64,000 nucleotides of DNA from Chryseobacterium lathyri (GCF_003290185.1 NZ_QNFY01000004.1:289168-353167); one strand, 5' to 3'; shown: positions 34,504 to 44,993, counted from the first letter of the stretch. Notes: generated by a model not told the origin, from the letters alone. Made by a program: numbers and translations.

Positions 34504-37359
34504 ATGAAAAGATTTCTACTCAGCTTAGTATTAGTTCTTTTATCAATTAACACGCTCTTTGCACAAAGAGATACAGAGCACTGGTTTGCGCCTATGGCAG
34601 CAAAACCCTCCGCTTTGCTCAGTCCTAAACAGGCTTTATATTTTTCTACAGACTCAGTAACGCCTTTCCCTGTAGAAATTTACAGCAATGGTGCACTGCT
34701 TGGAACAGTAACCATTATGAAAGGTGATCCTAAAGTGTATGAGCTTACAACGGATAAAATGATCACTTCTGCTCCGTCTGAAATGTTCACCCCCATTGGT
34801 AAAGGAATTTACACTAAAGGGACAAAACCATATTATGTAAATTTCAGATTTAGTGTTACCAGCCATGGAGAAATATTAACCTCTAAGGGGAAAGCAGGAA
34901 TCGGGAAGAAATTCTATGCTGCTTCTACTCCAATGACCGGACAGTCTATTACTTATGTAAATTTCACTGCAGGGGTTCTAGCTACTGAGGACAATACTCA
35001 CGTTACAGTTTCAGGCTATAATGCAGGCCTTCAGTTTACCAACGGTACTACAGGAACCACAAATCCAACAATGACATTTACCCTTAATAAAGGGCAGGCA
35101 TATATTATCGAAGGCCGGGACAATACGGGTGCTAATGCCACTGGCTTTATCGGTGCCAAAATAGAATCCGACAAACCTATATCACTTACAAACGGAAATT
35201 TTAATGGTCAGTTTGCCCTGCCTCCAAGCGCAGGATCCGGAGGTTCTGATATTATTATGGACCAATCCGTTCCTGTAGATAGGCTAGGAAATGAATTCGT
35301 TCTTGTAAAAGGAAACGGAGACAACAATGACGGGGATGAAGACGCAATGATTATCGCAACTGAAAATGATACTCAGGTTTTTCTTAACGGATCTACCACT
35401 CCTATCCAAACCCTGAATGAAGGAGAATGGGTAAGAGTAGGCCAGGGACCAAACAATACCTATGTATTCCCATACATTGATCAGGGAAGTTCCCACTTCA
35501 ATATGCACATCAAAACCTCTAAAAATGCATATGTTTATCAGCTTTTGGCTGGTCTTCCAAACAGTACGGCAACAGAAGGATTCAATTACATCCCGCCTTT
35601 GAACTGTTTCCTTCCAAAAAAAATCGATGAGATAGGATTGATCAATGAACTCCCTGAAACTTTTTCCAGTGGTACAAAAAACGTGAAACTAAACATACTT
35701 ACTGAGACAGGAGCAACTGTAACCGTAAATGGAGTTATCCCTCCAACTACACAGGGTCCTTTCTCTGCAACAGGAACTACAGCATGGGTATCTTATTCTA
35801 TTCCTAATATTACAGGGAACGTTACTGTTATTTCAACAAAAGCAGTTACCGCAGGTATTTCTGCAGGAAGTGGTGCTGTAGGATATGGTGGATATTTTGC
35901 GGGATTCTCTTCAATTCCGGTAATTACCAAGCGTTCCGGAGAATGTGCTCCCGGTATTGTACTTGAAGTGGATGATACTTATGAAGGGTACCAGTGGTTC
36001 CTGAACGGAACAGCTATCGCGGGGGCAACGACCAATACATTTTCCCCTACAACTTCTGGAAACTATACGGTAAAAGTAACAATGGGTACATGTCCCCCTG
36101 TTACTACCCCAATCTATAAGGTATTTACCTGTTTAAAACTTACGACACAAACACTGAATGCATGTTCTACGAAGGTTATTACACCGGCATTCACATCTTC
36201 AACACAGACTCCTGTACCAGGTACACTGGTGATTATTACTCCGCCAGCACATGGTACAGCTGTAATAAATTCAAACGGAACGATTACCTACACTCCTACG
36301 GCCAACTATTATGGTGCAGATCAGATCGTTTATAAATTCTGTGGTAATGCTACTGAATTTATAGATTGTGAGCAGGTTACTTTAAATCTTACCGTAGTCC
36401 CTTTCGTAGTGAGAGATGCAATACTCAAGGCATGTCAATATGATGTAGACCCATATGCTTATTTTGATCTTACTAAAGCCAGCGTTACTGACTATAATGC
36501 AGTAGTTAAAAAATACTATCCTACATTGGCCGATCTTACTGCAGGAACTAACGAGATCACAGTCCCTCAGAACTATCCGTCTGCTGGAGGATTTGTGTAT
36601 GTAAAAGTTACCACTAACGAAGGGTGTACAGCGAATGCAAAAATTCAGCTGATTGCTCTTCCTATAAAAAAATCGCCAATTCTTGTTGACCAGTATATCT
36701 GTGCGGACGGAACAACAAATCTGGATGCAGGTCCTGGATATGACTCTTATCTATGGAGTACCGGAGCAACAACGCCTTCCATTCAAAATGTAGGTATTGG
36801 AGAATATACTGTAGTTCTGGGCAAAAACGGATGCCTGCTGCCACAGATTGTAAGAGTAAAAAAAGCTGAAGATCCGGTAATTACCAAGATCGAAATTTCT
36901 AACACTACAGCAACAGTAGTTATAAACGGAGGAAAAGCCCCATATAAATTTGCGGTAGATTCGCCATCCAACTGGCAGGATTCTAATGTATTCACAGGAC
37001 TAACAAGAGGCCAACATACTTTCTATGTGAAGGACGCTTACAATTGCGATCCTACATCAGTAGAAGTAACGGTTCCTAATTTATTAAACGCCATTACTCC
37101 TAATGGTGATAATAAAAATGACTTTATTGACTATAGTGATTTAGCTTATAAGGAAAACCTTTCTTTTGTAATTTATGACAGATACGGAAATATGGTATTT
37201 ACCGGAAACAAATTCAATAATTACAAGTGGGATGGAAAACATTATGACAAAAAGCTGGTAACAGGAACCTATTGGTATCATATCAACTGGAATGAAACCA
37301 ACAAAGAAAAAACTCCTATTCACTATACAGGATGGATTTTAGTAAAAAACATTGAATAA
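34504..37359 (+). CDS. Large T9SS type B secreted protein, IgGFc-binding-like (paralogue 1)
   Basis: A 951-residue exported protein. Signal peptide to about LFAQ (residue 21). Residues 22-480 resemble the N-terminal region of IgGFc-binding proteins (QRDTEHWFAPM, VLATEDNTHVTVSGY, MTFTLNKGQAYIIEG, LGNEFVLVKGNGD, FNYIPPLNC). Then come an Ig-like domain (YQWFLNGTAIAGA), a cadherin/Ig-like repeat (GTITYTPTANYYGADQIVYK), an LDAGPGYDSYLWSTGATT repeat and a C-terminal type B sorting domain (NAITPNGDNKNDFIDY, YDRYGNMVF, YWYHINW, YTGWILVK). It should be exported by Sec, cross the outer membrane by the type IX system and stay on the surface or be released. First of three tandem paralogues. Confidence 0.88.
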   Translation: MKRFLLSLVLVLLSINTLFAQRDTEHWFAPMAAKPSALLSPKQALYFSTDSVTPFPVEIYSNGALLGTVTIMKGDPKVYELTTDKMITSAPSEMFTPIGKGIYTKGTKPYYVNFRFSVTSHGEILTSKGKAGIGKKFYAASTPMTGQSITYVNFTAGVLATEDNTHVTVSGYNAGLQFTNGTTGTTNPTMTFTLNKGQAYIIEGRDNTGANATGFIGAKIESDKPISLTNGNFNGQFALPPSAGSGGSDIIMDQSVPVDRLGNEFVLVKGNGDNNDGDEDAMIIATENDTQVFLNGSTTPIQTLNEGEWVRVGQGPNNTYVFPYIDQGSSHFNMHIKTSKNAYVYQLLAGLPNSTATEGFNYIPPLNCFLPKKIDEIGLINELPETFSSGTKNVKLNILTETGATVTVNGVIPPTTQGPFSATGTTAWVSYSIPNITGNVTVISTKAVTAGISAGSGAVGYGGYFAGFSSIPVITKRSGECAPGIVLEVDDTYEGYQWFLNGTAIAGATTNTFSPTTSGNYTVKVTMGTCPPVTTPIYKVFTCLKLTTQTLNACSTKVITPAFTSSTQTPVPGTLVIITPPAHGTAVINSNGTITYTPTANYYGADQIVYKFCGNATEFIDCEQVTLNLTVVPFVVRDAILKACQYDVDPYAYFDLTKASVTDYNAVVKKYYPTLADLTAGTNEITVPQNYPSAGGFVYVKVTTNEGCTANAKIQLIALPIKKSPILVDQYICADGTTNLDAGPGYDSYLWSTGATTPSIQNVGIGEYTVVLGKNGCLLPQIVRVKKAEDPVITKIEISNTTATVVINGGKAPYKFAVDSPSNWQDSNVFTGLTRGQHTFYVKDAYNCDPTSVEVTVPNLLNAITPNGDNKNDFIDYSDLAYKENLSFVIYDRYGNMVFTGNKFNNYKWDGKHYDKKLVTGTYWYHINWNETNKEKTPIHYTGWILVKNIE

Positions 37360-37380
37360 ACCATTTTAAACAATAAATAA

Positions 37381-37411
37381 TTAACCGCGATTTGAAATCG
37401 CGGTTTTTTTT
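37381..37411 (+). terminator. Intrinsic terminator between paralogues 1 and 2
   Basis: AACCGCGATTT, loop GAA, ATCGCGGTT with eight T. The stem sequence is related to the terminator after paralogue 2. Confidence 0.9.
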
Positions 37412-37465
37412 GATCAAAAATCAATATTTTATATATATTTTATAATTCCAAATGAAATATTCTCC

Positions 37466-37473
37466 TATTTTTG
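37466..37473 (+). promoter_or_regulatory. -7 box of surface protein 2
   Basis: TATTTTTG, then seven bases, then CCTAATTCC, as in paralogue 1; 23 bases before the ATG. Confidence 0.6.
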
Positions 37474-37496
37474 CGACAATCCTAATTCCCATATAA

Positions 37497-40340
37497 ATGA
37501 AAATATTTTTACTAACTTTTCTATTGCTGTTTATAACAGCTAATCCACTTTTTGCACAAAGAGATACGGAGCATTGGTTTGCTCCGATGGCGGCACGGAG
37601 CACCAATGTTGTCAATCCACAGCAGGCTTTATATTTCTCCACGGATTCTACCACTCCATTTCCTGTGGAAATTTACAGTAATAACGTCCTGCTGGGAACA
37701 GTAACGGTTTCCAAAGGGGCCCCTCAGACATTTATCATTCCTTTAGGGAGCATTATTACCAGCAATACTTCTGAACTTTTCGTTCCGGTAAGCAAAGGGA
37801 TATATACAAAAGGTACAAAACCTTATTTCGCCACCTTAAGGTTTTCCGTAAGCAGTCATGGAGAAATTCTGACATCTAAAGGAAAAGCAGGGATCGGCAA
37901 GAAGTTTTATGCGGTAGTTTCGCCCATAGAAAATCCTATCGTTGCACTGAATTTTACTACCGGTGTGATGGCTACAGAGGATAATACTATCGTTACTGTT
38001 TCAGATTACTCTCCCGACGTTATATTTACCAACGGATGGACGGGTGTAAGCAATCCAACTCTGACTTTTACCCTCAATAAAGGCCAGTCTTATATCATTG
38101 AAGGGATTGGCGATAGAGCCGGAAATAAAGAAGGTTTTATCGGTGCCAAAATAGAGGCTGATAAACCGATTTCTGTAACTAACGGAAATTTTAATGGCCA
38201 ATTCGCTATTATTCCGCCGGGTGGCTTTTTTGATGGAGCAGATATTGTCATGGATCAATCTGTTCCTACAGACAGACTGGGAAATGAATTCGTTCTTGTA
38301 AAAGGAAACGGAGATATCAGTGAAAGAATGGAGGATGCGTTAATTGTTGCTACAGAAGGCGGTACCCAGGTATTCATTAACAATGGTGCAACTCCGGTAA
38401 TCACATTGAATGAAGGAGAAAGCTACAGAGTGAATAAGTTATCCAATACCAATTACATCAATCAGGGTAATAACCACTACAATATGTACATTAAAACAAC
38501 AAAAAATGTTTACGTGTACCAGCTATTAGCAGGTGTTGCAACAAGTAACGCAACAATTGGATTCAATTATATCCCACCTTTGAACTGCTATCTTCCAAGA
38601 AGAATTGATGAAATAGGAAATATTAACATCCTTCCCCCTACAACCAACAATGTTAAATTAAATATCCTGACAGAAACAGGAGCCGCAGTTACTGTTAACG
38701 GTGCTACCCCTCCTGCTGCTCAGGGACCCTATCCTGTCTCAGGAACTTCATCATGGGTATCCTATTCTGTACCGAATGTTACAGGAAACGTAACAATAAC
38801 CTCTTCAAAAGCTGTAACAGCAGGAATCTCCGGAGGAAGTGGCGTGGTAGGATATGGTGGATATTTCGCAGGATTTTCCTCCATTCCGGTTATTGCCAAA
38901 CAGACCGGCGACTGTATTCCTGGAATTGTTCTGGAAGTGGATGACAGCTTTGATTCTTACCAGTGGTACAGAGATAGCACTCCCATTACCGGAGCTGTAG
39001 CCAACTCTTATATTCCGACACAATCGGGTAACTATACTGTAAAGATCACGGTAGGCTCATGTCCGCCAATAACTACTCCCGTGTATAAAGTATTTACTTG
39101 CCTTACGGAAACTACATTGAATGAAACGGTTTGCGACGGCGTTAAGCTGATTGTTCCAACATTTACAAATTCAACACAATCTGTGGTACCAGGCAGTGTA
39201 ATCATCGTTACACCTCCTGTTAATGGTAATGCTGTAGTTGACCCCGTGACAGGGGTGATAAGCTATGCCCCTGCCTATACTTATGTAGGACCAGACTCAT
39301 TTGTTTATAAGTTTTGTGGAAATAATCCTGACTTTACAGATTGTGAGGAGGTAACATTAAATTTAACAGTTTCTGAGAGTCCGATTGTTAATAATGCTTC
39401 TTTAAGAACCTGTTATCTGGAAGCGAATCCAGCGACAGGATTATTTAACCTTACTAACGCTTCAGTAACTGTACAGCCGGGAGTAACCAAGAAATATTAT
39501 CCTTCTCCTACAGATGCGGACAACAGTACGAATGAAATCTTAAATCCAGCAACTTATATTGCCCCTACCGGAGTTGCGTATGTAAAAGTAATCAATGCAA
39601 ACGGCTGCTACAGAATTGCAGAGGTTTCACTTACCGTTCTTCCCCCTGTAAAGTCTACTGTTCTTGTTGATAAGATTATTTGTATAGAAGACAAAACAAC
39701 ATTGGATGCCGGACCTGGTTTCAATGGCTACGAATGGAGCACAGGTGCTACAACACAGTCCATCCAGAATGTTGGTGTAGGAACTTATTGGGTAAAATTG
39801 AAAACGGGCGATTGTGTAACGCTTCAGACTGTGAAGGTATATGCTTCCGAACAGCCGGTTGTTTCCAATATTGATATTTCAAATACCACTGTTACCGTTT
39901 ATGCAATAGGCGGAACTCCTCCATACCAGTACTCACTGGACAATATCCAATGGCAGGATACCAACATATTCACAGATGTGGCAAGAGGGACACCTGCAGT
40001 ATATGTGAAAGACAGTTATAACTGCGATCCAATAAAAGTAGAAATTACCATTCCTAATCTGATCAATGCTATTACCCCTAATGAAGACGGGGTCAATGAT
40101 GTCCTCGATTATTCATTATTATCAGGCAAAAAGAATTTGGAATTCACCATTTTTGACCGATATGGAAGCAAAATATTCCAGGGAGATAAATCAAATGGCT
40201 ATAAATGGAACGGAACTTTAGGCGGAAGCAAAAGAGTTTCTACCGGAAATTACTGGTTTGAGATCCATTGGAATGAACCTGCTGGCAAACAGACTGCTGT
40301 AAAATATACAGGTTGGATTCTTGTCAAAAGCAGAGAGTAA
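37497..40340 (+). CDS. Large T9SS type B secreted protein, IgGFc-binding-like (paralogue 2)
   Basis: A 947-residue protein collinear with paralogue 1 throughout: signal peptide to LFAQ, QRDTEHWFAPM, VMATEDNTIVTVSDY, LTFTLNKGQSYIIEG, LGNEFVLVKGNGD, YIPPLNCYLPRRIDEIG, the YQWYRDSTPITGA Ig-like domain, LDAGPGFNGYEWSTGATT and a type B sorting domain (NAITPNEDGVNDVLDY, FDRYGSKIF, YTGWILVK). A 35-base stretch (38280-38314) is identical to 35287-35321 in paralogue 1. It is a separate transcription unit with its own -7 box and terminator, which allows independent expression. Confidence 0.88.
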   Translation: MKIFLLTFLLLFITANPLFAQRDTEHWFAPMAARSTNVVNPQQALYFSTDSTTPFPVEIYSNNVLLGTVTVSKGAPQTFIIPLGSIITSNTSELFVPVSKGIYTKGTKPYFATLRFSVSSHGEILTSKGKAGIGKKFYAVVSPIENPIVALNFTTGVMATEDNTIVTVSDYSPDVIFTNGWTGVSNPTLTFTLNKGQSYIIEGIGDRAGNKEGFIGAKIEADKPISVTNGNFNGQFAIIPPGGFFDGADIVMDQSVPTDRLGNEFVLVKGNGDISERMEDALIVATEGGTQVFINNGATPVITLNEGESYRVNKLSNTNYINQGNNHYNMYIKTTKNVYVYQLLAGVATSNATIGFNYIPPLNCYLPRRIDEIGNINILPPTTNNVKLNILTETGAAVTVNGATPPAAQGPYPVSGTSSWVSYSVPNVTGNVTITSSKAVTAGISGGSGVVGYGGYFAGFSSIPVIAKQTGDCIPGIVLEVDDSFDSYQWYRDSTPITGAVANSYIPTQSGNYTVKITVGSCPPITTPVYKVFTCLTETTLNETVCDGVKLIVPTFTNSTQSVVPGSVIIVTPPVNGNAVVDPVTGVISYAPAYTYVGPDSFVYKFCGNNPDFTDCEEVTLNLTVSESPIVNNASLRTCYLEANPATGLFNLTNASVTVQPGVTKKYYPSPTDADNSTNEILNPATYIAPTGVAYVKVINANGCYRIAEVSLTVLPPVKSTVLVDKIICIEDKTTLDAGPGFNGYEWSTGATTQSIQNVGVGTYWVKLKTGDCVTLQTVKVYASEQPVVSNIDISNTTVTVYAIGGTPPYQYSLDNIQWQDTNIFTDVARGTPAVYVKDSYNCDPIKVEITIPNLINAITPNEDGVNDVLDYSLLSGKKNLEFTIFDRYGSKIFQGDKSNGYKWNGTLGGSKRVSTGNYWFEIHWNEPAGKQTAVKYTGWILVKSRE

Positions 40341-40363
40341 ACGCTGAAAAATACAACTTCCCA

Positions 40364-40392
40364 AACCGCGGTTTTATCATCGCGGTTTTTTT
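40364..40392 (+). terminator. Intrinsic terminator between paralogues 2 and 3
   Basis: AACCGCG, loop GTTTTATCAT, CGCGGTT then TTTTT. Confidence 0.85.
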
Positions 40393-40426
40393 ATTACTTT
40401 TTCGACGTATAAATCCATTTTATTAT

Positions 40427-40434
40427 TAAATTTG
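40427..40434 (+). promoter_or_regulatory. -7 box of surface protein 3
   Basis: TAAATTTG, exact match, 20 bases before the ATG. The CCTAATTCC leader word of paralogues 1 and 2 is not conserved here. Confidence 0.55.
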
Positions 40435-40454
40435 TGTTAAACTCCCTCTGCTGA

Positions 40455-43400
40455 ATGAAAAAAAATTTATCTTTTTTGTTTATATTTTGTTTTTTCGCCT
40501 TTGCCTTCGCACAGTTGGACAGGGAACATTGGTTTGCACCCATGATGGATAGAAGCATCAGTCCTAATCCATATCAGAAATTATACTTATCGACAAACAG
40601 AACAACTCCTTTCCCGGTAAATATTTATAATAACAATGTACTTATCGGTACGGTAACCATCAGTAAAAATAATCCCCAGAAATTTGATGTATTAAGGAAA
40701 TATATTATCACTACCCTTCAGGCAGATTTGTTTACTCCTACAACGAAAGGACTATATCTAAAAGCAGAATTTCCTTTTTATGCCAATCTCAGGTTTTCTG
40801 TGTTCAACCACGCTGAAATTATTACTTCTAAAGGAATACCTTCTACAGGAAAAAACTTTTATGTTGCCAATGCTCCCATTACGGTCAGTAATCCTATCTT
40901 AAACTTTATGGCCAGCGTTCTTGCAACAGAGGACAATACAACAGTTACAGTAAGTGGATATAAGCCAACCGTACAGTTCTCGAACGGTACTACCGGAACC
41001 ACAAACCCTACAATGACTTTTACTCTTAATAAAGGACAGTCATACATTATAGACGGGGTGGGTACAATAAACACTGATGGTTTCATTGGAGCTAAGATCA
41101 CTGCCAATAAACCAGTCAATATTACCAACGGAAATTTCAACGGTCAATATGCAGGAAACTACCCTTCAAGCTCTGATATTTTAATGGATCAGGCTGTTCC
41201 TGTCGAAAGGCTTGGAACTGAGTTTGCTTTGGTAAAGGGAAACGGCAGAATTGGATCCAATATGGAAGGAGCTATTGTTATTGCTACTGAGAATAATACG
41301 CAGATCTTTGTCAATGATGAAATTCCTCCCCTTACTACTATAAATGCAGGACAATATTTTATTATTCCTGATTCAAAGTTTAAACTACAGGCAGGCGTCC
41401 ATTATAACCTTTACCTTAAAACATCCAAAAATGCTTATGTCTATCAGATTCTTGCCGGAGATTCCGTTTCAGGAAGTGAAGTAGCAACCGGCGGATTCAA
41501 TTTTATTCCGGCACTGAACTGCTATCTTCCCAAACAGATTAATGAATTAGGTTTTATTGATGAGAATTTTGTTCATTCAACCGCCAACCCTTCAGGAATC
41601 CTTAATATTCCAACAAAGCTGAATCTTATTACAGAAAAAGGAGCCAATGTCACGGTAAACGGCGCTGTTCCACCGGCAACAACAGGTCCATTTAATATGA
41701 CAGGCACCGCCAACTGGGTTACATACGGTATTCCTAATGTTACCGGCACAATCACTATAGTTTCTGACAAAGCAATCACCGCTGGAATTAATGCAGGGAG
41801 TAATGCTGTAGGATATGGAGGTTTTTTTGCAGGCTTTCCTACACAGCCCGTTATTTTAAGCTCAGGAGGAGGCTGTGCTCCCGGCATTGTACTTACAGTA
41901 GATCCTGTTATTTACGATACTTATCAGTGGTATGTAAACGGAACTCTTATTCCCGGAGCCACAGGATCATCCATTAGCCCCACACAGTCCGGATATTACA
42001 CCTGTTCCGTGACGATGGGGAAATGTGCACCTTTGGTGACAGAACAGTTCAAAGTACTTAATTGCACCAAACTGACCGCCACCACCTATAATGTCTGCAG
42101 CACAAAAACGATAACCCCTACATTCAGCAGCTCTGCACAAACTCCCGTCCCTTCTACGGTAGCCATTGTGAATGCTCCTACACTGGGAACAGCTGTAATC
42201 GATCCTGTAACCGGAATCATTACTTATACTGTTAATACTCCAGGAAGTACGGGGACAGATACTTTTACCTATACTTTCTGCGGTGATGATCCTGTTTTTA
42301 CGGACTGTGAAACAGTAACCGTCACCGTTAATGTTCTGGCTCTTATCGTAACAAATGCTACATTACATGCCTGTAATATTAATGGCCAGGGAACTTTTAA
42401 CCTTACTTCCGCCAATGTAACCAATAACTCACCGGTAACTATTACCTATTACCCTACCTTAGCTGATGCGCAGACAGAAAACCCGGGAGCCCTTATCACC
42501 TCGACGAATGCCTATACCGCACCAGACGGCACTATTGTATATGCTGTCGTAAAAAATAATCTGGGCTGTAAAAGTATTGCCCAAATTACCCTTTCTTTAT
42601 ATAACGTAGCTATTGTACCGAACAATTATAACGGTATTTTCTGTGATGACAATATGGATGGAACCGTCACCGTTACTTTATCCAGTATAACAGGCATTGT
42701 ACTGAATAATCCCGGTTACTTTACCAACGTAAGATATTACGCATCTCTTGCTGATGCTAATGCAGGAAACAACAATACCCTTCCTAATAACTGGAGCTAT
42801 ACAGCCACAACAACCATTTACATCAGGGTTGAATCTCCTGATGGCTGTGCTGTTGTTGTGAAACCTTTACAGTTCAGCATAGGAGCCCGTATTCCTTTAT
42901 TAACACATACAGCCGTAACAAGCATTTGTGATGATGATCTTGACGGAATAAAGGCGATTGATCTTGCACAGTTTATTCCACAGTTTACAGCAGATCCAAA
43001 TGTAACTTATACTTTCCATGGAAGTTTAGCTGATGCCCAGAATGACACTAATCCTATATCAGCAACCGTTAATAGTACAGGTACCCAGACCTTTTATATC
43101 AGATTTGAAAAAAATGGGGTCTGTCCTGAGGTTGGTTCTATTAAAATCACCGTTAAAGCCCCTAAGAAATCTGATATTTTAAAAGACAAGATCATTTGTC
43201 TAAAAGCTACCACTACATTAGATGCAGGTCCCGGGTTTGAAAAATACCTATGGAGTACGGGAGCCACTTCTCCTTCTATTTCCAATGTTCCTGTGGGGAG
43301 CTACTGGGTGGAGCTTACATTCAATGGTTGTGTTTACAAGCAATATGTTAATGTTATAGAATCACCTCTCCCGGTTATTACCTCTCTTGAAATCAACGGA

Positions 43401-43847
43401 TCTACAGTAACGGTGGGTGTAAGCGGCGGTGTACCTCCATATGAATATTCTCTGGACGGAGTAAGCTGGCAGAGCTCAAATGTGTTCAACAATGTGCCAA
43501 GAGGAGCTCACAAGGTCTTTGTAAGAGACTCTAAGCTGTGTGGTGAAGTAGAAAAAGCATTTGCCATCATCAATCTCATCAATACCATTACTCCTAACAG
43601 TGACGGACACAATGATGTGATAGACTATTCCGCTTTAATGAGTAATACGAACCTGGAATTCAGAATATTTGACCGCTATGGGGCAGAAATCTTCAGAGGA
43701 AGCCCAAGCAACCGGTATACCTGGGACGGAACCATGGGCGGAAGGCCTGTACCAACCGCTACCTACTGGTATTTCATATCCTGGACAGAATTTGGCACCT
43801 CTATTCCTATAAAATATACAAGCTGGCTACTGGTAAAACGTAAGTAA
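40455..43847 (+). CDS. Large T9SS type B secreted protein, IgGFc-binding-like (paralogue 3, extended)
   Basis: An 1130-residue relative of the two preceding proteins, more diverged: signal peptide to AFAQ, REHWFAPMMDRS, VLATEDNTTVTVSGY, MTFTLNKGQSYIIDG, LGTEFALVKGNGR, FNFIPALNCYLPKQINELG, YQWYVNGTLIPGA and the type B sorting domain (NTITPNSDGHNDVIDY, FDRYGAEIF, YTSWLLVKRK). It is about 180 residues longer because of two additional repeats of about 90 residues before the LDAGPGFEKYLWSTGATS unit; both start with a CDD-type motif (FCDDNMDGTVTVTL, ICDDDLDGIKAIDL). Likely surface-exposed, calcium-binding-like Asp clusters included; the ligand is unknown. Confidence 0.87.
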   Translation: MKKNLSFLFIFCFFAFAFAQLDREHWFAPMMDRSISPNPYQKLYLSTNRTTPFPVNIYNNNVLIGTVTISKNNPQKFDVLRKYIITTLQADLFTPTTKGLYLKAEFPFYANLRFSVFNHAEIITSKGIPSTGKNFYVANAPITVSNPILNFMASVLATEDNTTVTVSGYKPTVQFSNGTTGTTNPTMTFTLNKGQSYIIDGVGTINTDGFIGAKITANKPVNITNGNFNGQYAGNYPSSSDILMDQAVPVERLGTEFALVKGNGRIGSNMEGAIVIATENNTQIFVNDEIPPLTTINAGQYFIIPDSKFKLQAGVHYNLYLKTSKNAYVYQILAGDSVSGSEVATGGFNFIPALNCYLPKQINELGFIDENFVHSTANPSGILNIPTKLNLITEKGANVTVNGAVPPATTGPFNMTGTANWVTYGIPNVTGTITIVSDKAITAGINAGSNAVGYGGFFAGFPTQPVILSSGGGCAPGIVLTVDPVIYDTYQWYVNGTLIPGATGSSISPTQSGYYTCSVTMGKCAPLVTEQFKVLNCTKLTATTYNVCSTKTITPTFSSSAQTPVPSTVAIVNAPTLGTAVIDPVTGIITYTVNTPGSTGTDTFTYTFCGDDPVFTDCETVTVTVNVLALIVTNATLHACNINGQGTFNLTSANVTNNSPVTITYYPTLADAQTENPGALITSTNAYTAPDGTIVYAVVKNNLGCKSIAQITLSLYNVAIVPNNYNGIFCDDNMDGTVTVTLSSITGIVLNNPGYFTNVRYYASLADANAGNNNTLPNNWSYTATTTIYIRVESPDGCAVVVKPLQFSIGARIPLLTHTAVTSICDDDLDGIKAIDLAQFIPQFTADPNVTYTFHGSLADAQNDTNPISATVNSTGTQTFYIRFEKNGVCPEVGSIKITVKAPKKSDILKDKIICLKATTTLDAGPGFEKYLWSTGATSPSISNVPVGSYWVELTFNGCVYKQYVNVIESPLPVITSLEINGSTVTVGVSGGVPPYEYSLDGVSWQSSNVFNNVPRGAHKVFVRDSKLCGEVEKAFAIINLINTITPNSDGHNDVIDYSALMSNTNLEFRIFDRYGAEIFRGSPSNRYTWDGTMGGRPVPTATYWYFISWTEFGTSIPIKYTSWLLVKRK

Positions 43848-43990
43848 CGAAATGATTTTAGTTCAAATTTCATGATATCGTTTTTATTTATGATTATTTA
43901 TAACATTCATTAACAGTTAAGTATTAAAGTTTAATATAACTTTAACCTGTAATCACTATCTTAATAGGTATAAATTGCCGTATTTCTACG

Positions 43991-43998
43991 TAATTTTG
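43991..43998 (+). promoter_or_regulatory. -7 box of the gene at 44009
   Basis: TAATTTTG, exact -7 match, 10 bases before the ATG, so a near-leaderless transcript is expected. Confidence 0.5.
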
Positions 43999-44008
43999 CC
44001 CTAATTAT

Positions 44009-44797
44009 ATGAAGAAGCTAATTACCCTATTGATGCTGGTTTTTCTGGCAAAAATCAATGCACAGACATATTCCGGAGAGGTATTTTTAAGAGACAACTC
44101 GATCTTGTATCTTAACCAGGTTTACGTAACCAATCTGAATACCCAAAAAACGGTACTTACTGATTATAACGGTACTTATAATATACCTGCCGTTCCCGGA
44201 GATGTGATCCGTTTTACGTCTATCGTCACAGAACGAAAAGATGTAAAGCTTACTCCCCAGATGATGCAGCAGAAAAATTTAATTGAATTGAAAATTGCTT
44301 ATTACGAGATACAGGAAATTGTATTGAGCAGGTTCAAGCCTACGGGAAATCTTAGGTATGACGTAAATTCTATAAGAAAAGAAGATAAAGGACTGGCTAT
44401 CAAAAAAGTGATTGGACTGCCTGAGCCTAAGGGTGACGGAACCTCTCCTGAACTTCCGGTTGCGGGATTAAGAGACGGCGGACTTACTTTCAGCCTGGAA
44501 AGCATCTATGATATCCTTTCGGGAGACAGAAAGAAAAAACAACGTTATATGGCCTATGAAAGAATGAATAATTCTGTGGCCCAAATTAAGAATTATCTCG
44601 GTAAAGATTATTTTGCCAAGTTCAAAATCCCTGACAACCTTATTGATAATTTCCTTCAGTTTGTTTATACTTCAGAAAATATTGAAGCGTATGTCCTGTC
44701 CGGTAATTTTGAGGCGATAAAAATTCCTATCGAAAAGTACCTCCCGATCTATCAGAAAAGGCTTAAGACTTCAAATCTTCAGGAAGTCATTAAATAA
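44009..44797 (+). CDS. Exported carboxypeptidase-regulatory-like domain protein
   Basis: A 262-residue protein with a signal peptide ending near INAQ (residue 19). Residues 20-105 form a CarboxypepD_reg-like beta-sandwich: YSGEVFLRDNSILYLNQVYV, TVLTDYNGTYNIPAVPGD, IRFTSIVTERKDV. This domain is common at the N-terminus of TonB-dependent receptors, but here no barrel follows; the C-terminal 150 residues are helical and charged and are not recognised. Probably a periplasmic or surface protein. It follows the three large surface proteins on the same strand and ends at a strong terminator. Confidence 0.75.
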   Translation: MKKLITLLMLVFLAKINAQTYSGEVFLRDNSILYLNQVYVTNLNTQKTVLTDYNGTYNIPAVPGDVIRFTSIVTERKDVKLTPQMMQQKNLIELKIAYYEIQEIVLSRFKPTGNLRYDVNSIRKEDKGLAIKKVIGLPEPKGDGTSPELPVAGLRDGGLTFSLESIYDILSGDRKKKQRYMAYERMNNSVAQIKNYLGKDYFAKFKIPDNLIDNFLQFVYTSENIEAYVLSGNFEAIKIPIEKYLPIYQKRLKTSNLQEVIK

Positions 44798-44812
44798 ACT
44801 TTTATATTTTAG

Positions 44813-44858
44813 GAAATGTATACTATTTAATAATTTATAGTATACATTTCTTTTTTTA
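44813..44858 (+). terminator. Strong intrinsic terminator after the gene at 44009
   Basis: AAATGTATACTAT (44814-44826) and ATAGTATACATTT (44837-44849) are perfect 13-base arms followed by CTTTTTTT. Confidence 0.9.
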
Positions 44859-44993
44859 TTTAAAAATATGTTTAATTTTATCTCACAATGACGTATCTAA
44901 AATAAAAACAATTGTATTTCGTTATTGTAATAAACTAATGACCCAAAAACACAAATTAAGAAAGAACATCAGCTTTTAACTTAATATTTGTTA

